A stretch of DNA of 64,000 nucleotides from Marinobacter litoralis (GCF_003336705.1 NZ_QMDL01000001.1:558001-622000), one strand, 5' to 3'. Counted from the first letter of the stretch, positions 27,182-36,583 are shown. A program made the numbers and translations. The notes: generated from the sequence alone by a model not told the origin.

Positions 27182-27994
27182 ATGAGCAAACCACATCCGG
27201 TTCAGGTGATTGCGGTTTCCGGCGGTAAAGGCGGTGTCGGGAAGAGCAATGTGTCGGTCAACCTCGCGATCGCGTTGGCAGAAAAGGGCCGTCGTGTTGT
27301 CGTGCTGGATGCCGATTTGGGGTTGGGCAATCTGGATGTGTTACTGGGTGTGACGGCCAACAAGAATTTGCACGACGTTCTCAGTGGCGAGTGTGACCTG
27401 AAAGACGTGCTGGTGGATGGGCCGGGTGGTATCAAAATTGTGCCTGCTTCATCCGGCACCCAGCGTATGACTCAACTCAGCCCCATGGAACATGCGGGCT
27501 TGATTAATGCGTTCAGTGAGTTGGGTGATCAGATCGACGTTCTGATTGTCGATACTGCTGCCGGTATTTCCGAGTCTGTTGTGAGTTTCCTCCGGGCGGC
27601 GCAGGAGTTGTTGTTGGTGGTGTGCGACGAACCAACCTCGATCACGGACGTATACGCGCTGATCAAACTAATGAATCGTGATTACGGAACAGATCGTTTC
27701 AGGGTGCTTGCCAATCAGGTTCGAAGCGAGGAAGAAGGAAAGCATTTGTTCGAAAAGTTGACGCGAGTTACCGAGCGTTTTCTGGATGTGGCGTTACAAT
27801 ATGTGGGTATCGTGCCTTATGACGAAGCGGTCAAGAAAGCCGTTCAGCGCCAGCGTGCTGTTCTGGAGGCATACCCTCGGGCGAAAGCATCTATTGCTGT
27901 GCGAGCATTGGCAGATAAAGTGGACAGTTGGCCGCTGCCATCTTCTCCTCGAGGCCATCTGGAGTTCTTCGTGGAGCGGCTCGTCGAAGTCTGA
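27182..27994 (+). CDS. fleN: FleN/FlhG, MinD-like flagellar number regulator
   Basis: FleN is a ParA/MinD-type ATPase that limits flagella to one per pole by inhibiting FleQ and countering FlhF. The 270-residue protein has the deviant Walker A GGKGGVGKSN (residues 14-23), LDADLGLGNLDVLLG (switch I region) and VDTAAGISESV (Walker B/switch II). Its position between flhF and fliA matches polarly flagellated gammaproteobacteria. A C-terminal amphipathic membrane helix, typical of the family, is plausible but not obvious. Confidence 0.95.
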   Translation: MSKPHPVQVIAVSGGKGGVGKSNVSVNLAIALAEKGRRVVVLDADLGLGNLDVLLGVTANKNLHDVLSGECDLKDVLVDGPGGIKIVPASSGTQRMTQLSPMEHAGLINAFSELGDQIDVLIVDTAAGISESVVSFLRAAQELLLVVCDEPTSITDVYALIKLMNRDYGTDRFRVLANQVRSEEEGKHLFEKLTRVTERFLDVALQYVGIVPYDEAVKKAVQRQRAVLEAYPRAKASIAVRALADKVDSWPLPSSPRGHLEFFVERLVEV

Positions 27995-28024
27995 TCTGAA
28001 TCCAGTCCAATAAAAGCCGGATAC

Positions 28025-28768
28025 ATGACATTGACGAAGAATCTGGGAATATATCAGCAAGCGGGCGCACCCAACACTTCGAATTTGATCGAAGATCACG
28101 CGCCGCTGGTCAAAAAGATAGCCCTGCATTTGATGGCCCGTTTGCCCGCATCGGTTCAGCTTGACGATCTGATGCAGGCAGGAATGATCGGCTTGCTTGA
28201 AGCTGCTCAGCGTTATTCTGCGGGCAAGGGCGCAACCTTCGAAACCTATGCGGGCATTCGTATTCGGGGCGCGATGGTTGATGAAATCCGAAAAGGCGAC
28301 TGGGTGCCTCGTTCAGTGCACCGCAATGCCCGCCGAATCTCCGCCGCAATCAAAATAATTGAAGACCGAAACGGCCGGGAAGCTCAGGATGCCGAGGTGG
28401 CGGAAGAGCTCGGTATTGATTTGTCGGAATATCACTCGTCCCTGGCGGATGCTAACAGTGGTCGGTTATTTAGTCTGGATGAGCTCAATGAATCCGGTGA
28501 GCTGCCGTTAGAAGAACTAGAAGCCAGTGATAATCCTCTGGATGGTATTTCGGCCGGCGCTTTTCAGCGCAGTTTGGCCGAGGCGATTGAAGCGCTTCCA
28601 GAGAAAGAAAAGTTAGTCTTGAGTTTGTATTATCAGGAAGAATTGAATCTTAAGGAAATCGGAGCCGTGCTCGGGGTCAGCGAAAGCCGAGTCAGCCAGA
28701 TTCACAGTCAGGCGGCTTTGCGCCTGCGGGGCCGGTTGTCAGATTGGCGGGAAAACAGCGACAACTGA
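28025..28768 (+). CDS. fliA: FliA, flagellar sigma-28 factor
   Basis: FliA directs transcription of late flagellar and chemotaxis genes after the anti-sigma factor FlgM is exported. The 247-residue protein shows region 2 (DDLMQAGMIGLLEAAQRY, then FETYAGIRIRGAMVDEIRK), region 3 and region 4 (LKEIGAVLGVSESRVSQIHS). A likely target promoter is seen upstream of parC (34982-35008). The hsbA-hsbR-hptB module upstream may act on the same FlgM-FliA checkpoint. Confidence 0.96.
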   Translation: MTLTKNLGIYQQAGAPNTSNLIEDHAPLVKKIALHLMARLPASVQLDDLMQAGMIGLLEAAQRYSAGKGATFETYAGIRIRGAMVDEIRKGDWVPRSVHRNARRISAAIKIIEDRNGREAQDAEVAEELGIDLSEYHSSLADANSGRLFSLDELNESGELPLEELEASDNPLDGISAGAFQRSLAEAIEALPEKEKLVLSLYYQEELNLKEIGAVLGVSESRVSQIHSQAALRLRGRLSDWRENSDN

Positions 28769-28856
28769 CCGACTGGCGCCCTGAAAAGAATCTTACACAA
28801 CCTGTCGGATATCAGCAGGTTGACCTACATCCGGGTGTTATTTACTGGAGGTCCCT

Positions 28857-29240
28857 TTGGACAAGAACATGAAAATACTCATTGTGGACGACTTCTCCAC
28901 AATGCGAAGAATCATCAAAAACCTTCTGCGTGACTTGGGTTTTACCAATACCGATGAGGCCGATGATGGCAACACGGCGCTGCCGATGCTGAAGAATGGC
29001 CACTACGATTTTCTGGTAACCGACTGGAACATGCCCGGTATGTCAGGTTTTGATCTTCTGAAAGCGGTTCGTGCTGATGAAAGCCTCAAGAATCTGCCGG
29101 TACTGATGGTGACTGCTGAAGCCAAGCGTGACCAGATTGTCGCTGCGGCTCAAGCGGGCGTGAATGGATACGTTGTGAAGCCGTTTACTGCCGCTGTTCT
29201 TAAAGAAAAAATCGAGAAGATTTTTGAACGTATTCAGTAA
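28857..29240 (+). CDS. cheY: CheY, chemotaxis response regulator
   Basis: CheY-phosphate binds FliM and reverses the motor. The likely start is TTG 28857: GGAGG (28847-28851) lies five bases upstream, while the first ATG (28869) would be 17 bases from it, too far. With this start the 127-residue protein begins [12 protein letters not shown]; the acidic pocket is Asp11/Asp12, phosphoacceptor Asp56 ([11 protein letters not shown]), and the conserved Lys-Pro is in GYVVKPFT. It opens the cheYZAB-motCD run. Confidence 0.94.
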   Translation: MDKNMKILIVDDFSTMRRIIKNLLRDLGFTNTDEADDGNTALPMLKNGHYDFLVTDWNMPGMSGFDLLKAVRADESLKNLPVLMVTAEAKRDQIVAAAQAGVNGYVVKPFTAAVLKEKIEKIFERIQ

Positions 29241-29260
29241 CCAAAGGTCGGGTAGCTCGC

Positions 29261-30046
29261 ATGAGTGACAGCAAACACACCCAACGGGGTCTCGATCCGG
29301 AGGTCACAGAAAAGCTGCAGGAGCAGACCTCGCGATTGGTTGAGAGCGTCAACGGCGGTGACTTCGCACAGGCGATGACCATCATCAACGAGCTAAGTGA
29401 AGTTCGTGACCAAAGCCTGTACCAGGAAGTGGGGCGGCTGACCCGGAGTCTGCACGAGGCAATCCGCAACTTTCAGATCGATCCGCGGAATGCGGAGCAG
29501 AAAGAAGCCCTTTCGAAAATGTCCGATGCCTCGGATCGTTTAGCCTATGTGGTTCAAATGACCGGCCAGGCTGCTAACCGCACCATGGATCTGGTTGAGG
29601 AAAGCATGCCCGTGGCCCATGCCATTCGTGATGAGGCGGTGAGTCTGAAGGACGAATGGGAACGCTTGCGTCGTCGCGAGATTGAGCCCGCCGAGTTCCG
29701 CGAGCTGTACGCAAGGATCGATTCTTTTTTCGGAACCTTGGGTAACGACTCGGACAACCTGTATAAAAATCTCTCTGAAATTCTTCTGGCTCAGGATTTT
29801 CAGGATCTCACCGGGCAGGTGATTCAAAAAGTCACCGCGCTGGTGAAAGAAGTTGAAGAGAATCTGTTGGGCTTGGTGGTCATGGCCAGTCATGTTGACC
29901 AGTTGACAGGCACAGTTCATCAGATTGAAGAAAAAGAAGAATCGGCCGAAAAGGGAGTAGGTCCACAAATCAAAGCCGCTGAGCGAGACGATGTAGTCTC
30001 GGGACAAGACGGCGTTGACGACCTGCTATCCAGTCTCGGTTTCTGA
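29261..30046 (+). CDS. cheZ: CheZ, CheY-phosphate phosphatase
   Basis: CheZ removes phosphate from CheY and resets the motor signal. The 261-residue protein is a long helical hairpin with the active-site segment LAQDFQDLTGQVIQKV, whose Gln after Gly is the catalytic residue of the family, and a C-terminal CheY-binding peptide (DGVDDLLSSLGF). It lies 20 bases after cheY and 19 before cheA. Length is slightly above the E. coli protein. Confidence 0.95.
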   Translation: MSDSKHTQRGLDPEVTEKLQEQTSRLVESVNGGDFAQAMTIINELSEVRDQSLYQEVGRLTRSLHEAIRNFQIDPRNAEQKEALSKMSDASDRLAYVVQMTGQAANRTMDLVEESMPVAHAIRDEAVSLKDEWERLRRREIEPAEFRELYARIDSFFGTLGNDSDNLYKNLSEILLAQDFQDLTGQVIQKVTALVKEVEENLLGLVVMASHVDQLTGTVHQIEEKEESAEKGVGPQIKAAERDDVVSGQDGVDDLLSSLGF

Positions 30047-30065
30047 ATGACAAAGAGGGTTACCC

Positions 30066-32159
30066 ATGGCGTTTGATGCCGATGAAGAGATTCTTCAGGA
30101 CTTCTTGATCGAAGCCGGCGAGATTCTCGAAAAGCTGTCGGAGCAGTTAGTCGATCTGGAACAGCATCCAGACGACAGTGATCTGCTTAACGCCATATTC
30201 CGCGGATTTCATACGGTAAAAGGTGGTGCCGGATTCCTGCAATTGGACCCGCTGGTCAATTGCTGCCATTCCGCAGAAAACGTGTTCGATATCTTGCGTA
30301 ACCACAAGCGCAAAGTCACGCCCGAGTTAATGGACGTTGTGCTGCAGGCCCTCGACAACGTCAACGCCATGTTCGAAGAAGTGCGGAATCGTGAAGAGCT
30401 GACGCCGGCGCCAGCCAGTCTGATTGCGGCTTTGGATGCCTTGGCGATCCCGGAATCCGAAACGCCAGCGCCGCCACCGGCTCAGTCGTCGAATGAGGTT
30501 TTGGCACCAGAGCCTCAGGATCAAGGCGATATTACCGACGAAGAGTTCGAAAAGTTGCTTGACGCAATTGCGGACGACAAAGCCGGAGCGTCAGCTCAGC
30601 CGGAGTCTTCTGAACAGACGCCTGAATCTGTTTCTGACGTAGGCGGCGGTGACGAAATTACCGATGACGAATTTGAAGCTTTGTTGGATCAGCTTCACGG
30701 TAAAGGCAAGTTTGCTGCTCCCGATGCCGCTGAAACGGAAAGCTCCGGAAACGTCTCGGGCGACCAAACCACTGGCGACGAAAGTTCAGACCTGATCACT
30801 GACGATGAATTTGAACGTCTGCTGGATGAGCTCCATGGCAAAGGTGCAGGCCCCGGCGTGCAGCCCGAGCAGAGTCAGGGGGCTAAGCCCGATACCAGTG
30901 CTTCGCCAGAACCCGCGCCGGAGCCGGTTGTTAAAGCAGAACCCAAGCCCGCACCTGCGCCTAAAACTTCAGCGCCGGCCCGAGAGTCCGCTCCCGTGGG
31001 CGAAACCACCGTTCGGGTTGATACCAAGCGCCTGGATGACATCATGAATATGGTGGGTGAGCTGGTATTGGTTCGAAACCGACTGCAGCGTTTGGGTTCG
31101 CAAAGTGAAGACGAACACATGCACAAGGCCGTCGCCAATTTGGACGTGGTGACCACCGATTTGCAGGCTGCGGTGATGCAAACCCGCATGCAGCCCATTA
31201 AGAAGGTCTTTGGCCGTTTTCCTCGGGTGGTACGCGATCTTGCGCGTAACCTGAAGAAAGAGGTCAACCTTGTCATGCATGGTGAAGAGACCGATCTGGA
31301 TAAGAACCTGGTAGAAGCGCTCGCGGATCCATTGGTCCATCTGGTTCGTAATTCCGTTGACCACGGCATCGAAGCGCCGGATGTCCGGGAAGGCGCAGGC
31401 AAATCCCGAGCCGGTACGGTCACCTTGTCGGCGCAACAGGAAGGCGATCACATCTTGCTGTCCATTGCCGATGATGGCGGTGGAATGGACCCGGATGTAC
31501 TGCGCCGGAAGGCGGTCGAAAAGGGGTTGTATGACCAGGATGCAGCGGATCGTTTGACCGACAACGAATGCTTCAACCTTATTTTTGCCGCTGGTTTTTC
31601 CACCAAAGAGCAGATCTCTGACGTATCTGGCCGCGGCGTCGGCATGGACGTGGTCAAAAACCGGATTTCTCAGCTGAACGGCCAGATCGCCATTGAGTCG
31701 GAGCTGGGTAAAGGCACGAAAATCATTATCAAGGTGCCGCTCACACTGGCCATCATGCCAACCCTGATGATCATGCTGGGCGAGCAATCGTTTGCGTTGC
31801 CTTTGGTAAACGTTGTGGAGATTTTCCACCTGGATCTGACCAAAACCAATATGGTGGACGGGCGCGAATGCATTGTGGTTCGGGATAAAGTGTTTCCTCT
31901 GTTTCATATCAAACGCTGGCTTGTTCACGGTGAAGAGTCCCGAAAAGATGTCGCCAATGCCCATGTGGTGATCGTGGCGATGGGCACCAAGCAGGTTGGC
32001 TTTGTGGTTGACCAGCTGGTCGGGCAGGAAGAAGTGGTCATAAAGCCTTTGGGACGCGCGCTTCAGGGCACGCCGGGTATGGCGGGAGCAACCATTACGG
32101 GTGATGGCCGCATTGCCTTGATTATTGACGTGCCCAGTTTGCTTCAGCACTACGGGTGA
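30066..32159 (+). CDS. cheA: CheA, chemotaxis histidine kinase
   Basis: CheA couples receptors to CheY and CheB. The 697-residue protein has an Hpt (P1) domain with phosphoacceptor His49 (FRGFHTVKGGAGF), a long acidic linker (about 125-315), dimerisation domain P3, kinase domain P4 (HLVRNSVDHGIE; GRGVGMDVVK) and the CheW-like P5. A normal P2 domain is not apparent; in its place the linker carries three copies of a motif I-T-D-D/E-E-F-E-x-L-L-D, at about 155-168, 197-214 and 243-260, the last two extended by x-L-HGKG. These may serve as short docking sites, for example for CheY or CheB, but that is inference. Confidence 0.95.
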   Translation: MAFDADEEILQDFLIEAGEILEKLSEQLVDLEQHPDDSDLLNAIFRGFHTVKGGAGFLQLDPLVNCCHSAENVFDILRNHKRKVTPELMDVVLQALDNVNAMFEEVRNREELTPAPASLIAALDALAIPESETPAPPPAQSSNEVLAPEPQDQGDITDEEFEKLLDAIADDKAGASAQPESSEQTPESVSDVGGGDEITDDEFEALLDQLHGKGKFAAPDAAETESSGNVSGDQTTGDESSDLITDDEFERLLDELHGKGAGPGVQPEQSQGAKPDTSASPEPAPEPVVKAEPKPAPAPKTSAPARESAPVGETTVRVDTKRLDDIMNMVGELVLVRNRLQRLGSQSEDEHMHKAVANLDVVTTDLQAAVMQTRMQPIKKVFGRFPRVVRDLARNLKKEVNLVMHGEETDLDKNLVEALADPLVHLVRNSVDHGIEAPDVREGAGKSRAGTVTLSAQQEGDHILLSIADDGGGMDPDVLRRKAVEKGLYDQDAADRLTDNECFNLIFAAGFSTKEQISDVSGRGVGMDVVKNRISQLNGQIAIESELGKGTKIIIKVPLTLAIMPTLMIMLGEQSFALPLVNVVEIFHLDLTKTNMVDGRECIVVRDKVFPLFHIKRWLVHGEESRKDVANAHVVIVAMGTKQVGFVVDQLVGQEEVVIKPLGRALQGTPGMAGATITGDGRIALIIDVPSLLQHYG

Positions 32160-32182
32160 TTCCGGGCGTTTAGGAGAAAGGG

Positions 32183-33328
32183 ATGACAGTTTCTGTCCTG
32201 GTGGTTGATGATTCAGGTTTCTTTAGAAAAAGGCTGACGGAAATCCTGACTGCCTCGGGTCAAATCACCGTAGTCGGGGTCGCCACCAATGGCCGGGAAG
32301 GTGTTGAGCTGGCTGAAAAATTAAAGCCCGATGTAATCACCATGGACTATGAAATGCCCGTGATGGATGGCATTTCAGCGGTTCGTGAAATCATGGCCAA
32401 GCAGGCAACGCCGGTTTTGATGTTTTCCTCGCTGACCTACGAAGGCGCTCGAGTTACACTCGATGCGCTGGAAGCCGGTGCCGTAGATTTTCTTCCGAAA
32501 AATTTTGAAGAAATCGCCCGAGATACCAGCCAGCTGCAAAACGTGTTGATCAATCGCGTGCTGGATATCGCCAAAAGCCAGCCGCGTGCGCGTGCGACGA
32601 TTGCGCCAGCAAAGCCGGCGACAGCGGCATCTGTGCAGCGCAAAGACGTTGCTGCCCGTACTGAACGACCGTCCTTAAGGGCCGCAGCGAATACTCCGCA
32701 TCAGGCAACCGCGCCTGCCAGCCCGGCGCGGCGAAACGCAAAAAAAACACCCGCACGGCAATACAGTGCGGTGGGTATTGGCACTTCAACCGGAGGGCCC
32801 GTCGCTCTTCAGAAAGTCCTCAGTGTATTGCCGGCCAGTTTTCCAGCGCCCATCGTTCTGGTGCAGCACATGCCTGCGAGTTTTACTCCGGCATTCGCCG
32901 AACGTTTGAATAAACTGTGCAAGATTGAAGTTCGTCAGGCGGAAGACGGTGATTTTCTGCAACCGGGCCTTGCGTTGCTTGCTCCCGGCGGCAAGCAAAT
33001 GATGATTGAAAATCGTGGCGGAAGAGGGCGAGTGAGGATTTTACCCGGTGACGAGCGGTTGAACTACAGGCCCTGTGTTGACGTTACCTTTGGCTCACTG
33101 GCTCGCAGTTTTCCAGGCAAAACCTTGGGGGTTATCTTGACGGGTATGGGGGCCGACGGCCGTGAAGGTTGCCGCATGATGAAACAGGGCGGGGCCGTGG
33201 TTTGGTCACAGGATGAAGAAACGTCGGTGATCTACGGCATGCCTATGGCGGTTGCGACAGCGGGGCTTTCTGATGAAGTGTTGCCGCTGAACGACGTGGG
33301 TTTACGATTGATTGAAGGCGTAAGCTAA
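32183..33328 (+). CDS. cheB: CheB, receptor methylesterase
   Basis: CheB demethylates or deamidates chemoreceptors for adaptation. The 381-residue protein has a receiver (Asp9/Asp10, phosphoacceptor Asp55 in TMDYEMPVMDG), a long Ala/Pro/Arg-rich linker (about 130-190), and the methylesterase domain with catalytic Ser in GIGTSTGGP, His in QHMPASFTPAF, and Asp in GMGADGREG. No cheR is present in the window. Its stop overlaps the motC start (TAATG). Confidence 0.95.
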   Translation: MTVSVLVVDDSGFFRKRLTEILTASGQITVVGVATNGREGVELAEKLKPDVITMDYEMPVMDGISAVREIMAKQATPVLMFSSLTYEGARVTLDALEAGAVDFLPKNFEEIARDTSQLQNVLINRVLDIAKSQPRARATIAPAKPATAASVQRKDVAARTERPSLRAAANTPHQATAPASPARRNAKKTPARQYSAVGIGTSTGGPVALQKVLSVLPASFPAPIVLVQHMPASFTPAFAERLNKLCKIEVRQAEDGDFLQPGLALLAPGGKQMMIENRGGRGRVRILPGDERLNYRPCVDVTFGSLARSFPGKTLGVILTGMGADGREGCRMMKQGGAVVWSQDEETSVIYGMPMAVATAGLSDEVLPLNDVGLRLIEGVS

Positions 33329-34065
33329 TGGATATCTTGAGCCTGCTGGGGATTATCCTCGCCTTCGTTGCCATTTTGGGTGGCAACTTGCTGGAAGGTG
33401 GTGCCGTCAGTTCGCTCTTCAACACACCTGCAGCACTGATCGTGATTGGCGGGACATTGGCGGCCACCATTCTTCAGACATCCTGGCCAACGCTGAAACG
33501 AGCCTTTGTTCAGGTGCGCTGGGTGTTTATACCTCCATACATTTCTCTGGAAGATGGTATCGGGAAAGTAGTGGATTGGAGCGTGAAAGCCCGCAAACAA
33601 GGTTTGTTAGGGCTGGAAGGACTGGCAGAGCGCGAGCCGGAGAAGTTCGCCCGGAAAGGGCTTCAGCTGTTGGTCGATGGTGCCGAGCCATCAACCATTC
33701 GCAATACCTTGGAAGTCGATCTGGAGTGCCGTGAAGAGCGGGATACCGAATCGGCCAAAGTTTACGAAGCCATGGGAGGATATTCGCCGACCATTGGTAT
33801 TATTGGTGCGGTGATGGGGCTGATACAGGTGATGACCAACCTTGAAGACCCGCAATCGCTGGGCAATGGTATCGCAACCGCTTTTGTTGCCACCATATAC
33901 GGTGTCGCGCTGGCCAACCTGTTGTTCTTCCCCGTTGCAAATAAGCTCCGCAGTATTGTGAGAGAGCGCACTCGCTACGAAGACATGATGATCGATGGCA
34001 TCATTGCCATTGCCGAAGGTGAAAACCCCAAAACCATTGAGCTTCGGCTCCGGGGCTTTCTCTAA
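33328..34065 (+). CDS. motC: MotC, MotA-type flagellar stator protein
   Basis: MotC is the proton-channel stator subunit of the MotCD type known from Pseudomonas. The 245-residue membrane protein has N-terminal helices (LLGIILAFVAILGGNLLEGG; AALIVIGGTLAATIL), a cytoplasmic loop, and the C-terminal channel helices with the family signature YSPTIGIIGAVMGLIQVMTNLEDP. It is coupled to cheB upstream and followed by motD. Confidence 0.93.
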   Translation: MDILSLLGIILAFVAILGGNLLEGGAVSSLFNTPAALIVIGGTLAATILQTSWPTLKRAFVQVRWVFIPPYISLEDGIGKVVDWSVKARKQGLLGLEGLAEREPEKFARKGLQLLVDGAEPSTIRNTLEVDLECREERDTESAKVYEAMGGYSPTIGIIGAVMGLIQVMTNLEDPQSLGNGIATAFVATIYGVALANLLFFPVANKLRSIVRERTRYEDMMIDGIIAIAEGENPKTIELRLRGFL

Positions 34066-34092
34066 CCCGCAGTGATCAGGAGTCGGGTTACC

Positions 34093-34875
34093 ATGCGTCG
34101 CCGTAGATACCAGCAAGAAGATACGCACAATAAAGAACGTTGGCTGATCTCCTACGCGGACTTCATCACCTTGTTGTTCGCTTTTTTCGTGGTGATGTAC
34201 TCGGTGTCTTCCGTTAACGAAGGCAAATACAAAGTGCTGTCGGAAACGTTTACCGGTGTTTTTAATGCTCCGCAGCGATCGATAAAGCCGATCGAAGTAG
34301 GGGAGCATGTGGCGGCGGTGCCCGAGCGGCAGCACGAAAATGTCATCCCCCCGGTGGTCACCGATGCGCCCGGCAACTCTGATGTCAGCGAACAAGGTAA
34401 GGTTGAAGCGCTACGAGCGATGGCCGACCAGCTGGCGATGGAGTTTGATGATTTGATTAATCAAGGTGTGGTTAGCCTTGAAACCAGTGATCACTGGATA
34501 GAGCTAAGCCTGCCAAACAGTATGTTGTTCAATAGTGGGGATGCGGAACCTCATTACGATGCCTTTGCCGTTATTGAAAAGGTTGCAAAAGTGTTGCGCG
34601 ATCGGGATAACGCCGTAAAAGTTGAGGGCTTTACCGATAATCAGCCTATCCGTACCGGGCGTTATCCTTCCAACTGGGAGCTCTCGACTGCTCGGGCCTC
34701 TGCGGTTTCAAGAATGCTGGTGATGCAGGGAATTGAGCCAGAACGGCTGGCAGCCATCGGTTATGGCGAACATCAGCCCATTGCGCGAAACGACACAGAA
34801 GAAGGGCGGCGACGGAACCGCCGGGTTATCTTGTTAATTTCAAAAGAATCGAGCATTCGCGGCATTGTCCGATAG
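34093..34875 (+). CDS. motD: MotD, MotB-type flagellar stator protein
   Basis: MotD anchors the stator to peptidoglycan. ATG 34093 is chosen because AGGAG (34079-34083) precedes it and it yields MRRRRYQQEDTHNKERW, close to MotD of Pseudomonas; GTG 34072 has no ribosome site. The 260-residue protein has one membrane helix holding the proton-binding aspartate (SYADFITLLFAFFVVMYSVS) and a C-terminal OmpA-like domain (VEGFTDNQPI, NWELSTARASAVSRML, IGYGEHQPI). Confidence 0.93.
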   Translation: MRRRRYQQEDTHNKERWLISYADFITLLFAFFVVMYSVSSVNEGKYKVLSETFTGVFNAPQRSIKPIEVGEHVAAVPERQHENVIPPVVTDAPGNSDVSEQGKVEALRAMADQLAMEFDDLINQGVVSLETSDHWIELSLPNSMLFNSGDAEPHYDAFAVIEKVAKVLRDRDNAVKVEGFTDNQPIRTGRYPSNWELSTARASAVSRMLVMQGIEPERLAAIGYGEHQPIARNDTEEGRRRNRRVILLISKESSIRGIVR

Positions 34876-34981
34876 CGCAACAGGTTGTTCATGCGTATAG
34901 CCGATCTGGCACACTTTCTGTATTAACTCATCCTTATAATCAGAAACGGCAAATGCTTGCCGCTTGTAGAACGTTCATTCT

Positions 34982-35008
34982 TCAAGTTGCCTGCGCTGCC
35001 GCCGATAT
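34982..35008 (+). promoter_or_regulatory. Sigma-28 (FliA) promoter of parC
   Basis: TCAA (34982-34985), 15 bases, then GCCGATAT (35001-35008) matches the T(A/C)AA-N15-GCCGATAA consensus. It is 51 bases upstream of the parC start and implies late-class, FliA-dependent expression of parC-parP. Confidence 0.7.
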
Positions 35009-35058
35009 AACTGTTGAGCCGTTATTGAACGTTAGGGCTTGTAGCTGGAGTAACACGT

Positions 35059-35856
35059 GTGCGTATTTGGGCCGTAGCCAATCAAAAGGGTGGAGTGGGA
35101 AAAACCACCTCCGTTGTTTCACTGAGTGGATTATTAGCTCAGCGGGGCAAGCGGGTGCTTGTGGTTGACTTGGACCCCCATGGTTCGCTGACCTCATGGT
35201 TCGGTTACGACCCGGACACCATCGCCCACAGTGTATTCGATTTGTTCCAGCACCAAGGCACGGTGCCTGAAGGCTTGCCGGCTCAGTTAATTGCCGATAC
35301 CAGTCATCCCGGTGTGTTCTTGCTGCCGGCAAGCACGGCCTTGGCGACGCTTGAGCGGAAAATGGTGGGCGTTGGCGGCATGGGGTTGATCATGTCGCGG
35401 GCTTTGGCGCAGCTTTGGGACGATTTTGATTACGTTCTTTTGGATAACACGCCTTCGTTGGGCGTGTTGATGGTGAATGCCTTGGCTGCGGCGCAGCATT
35501 TGGTTATTCCTGTACAAACAGAGTTTTTGGCGATCAAAGGGCTTGAGCGCATGCTGCACACACTGCAGATGGTTATGCGCTCTCAGAAGAACGAGTTGCC
35601 GTACACCATTGTGCCGACGATGTACGACCGAAGGACACAAGCCTCCGTTAAAAGTTTGAACCTGTTGCGTAAGACCTACCCGGATAACCTGTGGCGGTTT
35701 GCGGTGCCGGTGGATACCAAATTTCGTGATTCCAGTGAGAAAGGGGTGTTTCCATCCGTCCTCGATGCCAACACTCACGGCGTGAGAGCCTACAGTCATT
35801 TACTTGACGACTTGCTGGCTCAGACGGAAGCGGTAAAAGGGCAGCAGAATGGCTGA
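35059..35856 (+). CDS. parC: ParC-type ParA-like ATPase for polar chemotaxis arrays
   Basis: A 265-residue ParA/Soj-like ATPase with Walker A KGGVGKTT (residues 10-17), VDLDPHGSLTSWFG and LLDNTPSLGVLMVNAL. In Vibrio, ParC positions chemoreceptor arrays at the pole together with ParP, and the Pseudomonas counterpart sits in the same place after motD. It starts at GTG 35059 and overlaps parP by 8 bases. A FliA-type promoter lies upstream. It is a motility paralogue, not the chromosome segregation ParA; no parS or parB is seen. Confidence 0.85.
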   Translation: MRIWAVANQKGGVGKTTSVVSLSGLLAQRGKRVLVVDLDPHGSLTSWFGYDPDTIAHSVFDLFQHQGTVPEGLPAQLIADTSHPGVFLLPASTALATLERKMVGVGGMGLIMSRALAQLWDDFDYVLLDNTPSLGVLMVNALAAAQHLVIPVQTEFLAIKGLERMLHTLQMVMRSQKNELPYTIVPTMYDRRTQASVKSLNLLRKTYPDNLWRFAVPVDTKFRDSSEKGVFPSVLDANTHGVRAYSHLLDDLLAQTEAVKGQQNG

Positions 35857-36583
35857 CAAAAAAATGACACAGCTGACGGTTTCAGACGCGGCCATCGCCA
35901 GTTATCTGGATGAGTTGTTGCATACCGCAACGTCAACTGCTGAACAAGAGCAGCTTTTGGCCCCGGTTACCGAGGCGCTGGAGCCTGAGCCGGTATCTGT
36001 CGAACTTCCCATGACCGAAGCGCCTCAGCCGGTGGTTGAAGAGCCGGCTGAGGTGCCGGAACCCGCTCCCGAGGTTCAAAAAAAAGCGGAGCCGGTTTCC
36101 ACCGTGCCGCCGGCAAGGCCGGACTGGTCAGAGCAGCCGTTCGAGTGTTTGATCTTTACGGTGGCAGGGCTTCAGTTGGCGGTGCCTTTGGTGCTACTGG
36201 GTGCTATACATAAGATTGAAGAGGAAATCCGTTCACTTCCGGGGAGTCCTGACTGGTACATGGGCATTCGCCCGGGCAGCGACGGCAATCTGCGGGTGGT
36301 GGACAGTGCACAGTGGATCATGGCGGGTCGTGTTCCAGAAAATGCCAGAGAGAACTACCGCTTCATTATCCGTCTGGATGACAGCCCCTGGGGGCTAGCC
36401 TGTGACAGTGTCGGCCAATCGTTCACGCTTGATCCCGGGCAGGTGCGATGGCGCACAGCCAGAAGTCAAAGGCCTTGGTTGGCCGGCACAGTGATTGATC
36501 ATATGTGTGCGTTGATTGATGTGCGTGCAATGTCTGAGTTACTCATGCGCGCAGAGCGAGAACAACGGTTGGACCTGAGTTAA
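35849..36583 (+). CDS. parP: ParP-like CheW-domain protein
   Basis: A 244-residue protein with a Pro/Glu-rich N-terminal region (about 35-90) and a C-terminal CheW-like domain (PFECLIFTVAGLQLAVPLVLLG onward; GLACDSVGQSFTLDPGQVRW). ParP binds CheA and receptors and prevents array loss from the pole in Vibrio. Overlap with parC and the domain order support that identity. It could also be called a divergent CheW; true CheW is the next gene. ATG 35849 is used. Confidence 0.82.
   Translation: MADKKMTQLTVSDAAIASYLDELLHTATSTAEQEQLLAPVTEALEPEPVSVELPMTEAPQPVVEEPAEVPEPAPEVQKKAEPVSTVPPARPDWSEQPFECLIFTVAGLQLAVPLVLLGAIHKIEEEIRSLPGSPDWYMGIRPGSDGNLRVVDSAQWIMAGRVPENARENYRFIIRLDDSPWGLACDSVGQSFTLDPGQVRWRTARSQRPWLAGTVIDHMCALIDVRAMSELLMRAEREQRLDLS

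Noticed and set aside
28785..28815. Sigma-28-like site before cheY (GTCGGATA)
   Set aside because: The -10 differs from GCCGATAA at several positions and no TAAA lies 15 bases upstream.
30969..32150. 393-codon open frame antisense to cheA
   Set aside because: It is a shadow of a strongly conserved gene; the translated product shows no motif or coherent composition.
34907..34922. TGGCACACTTTCTGTA as a sigma-54 promoter before parC
   Set aside because: The -24 half is good but the -12 position is GT instead of GC; the FliA-type motif downstream is a better candidate.
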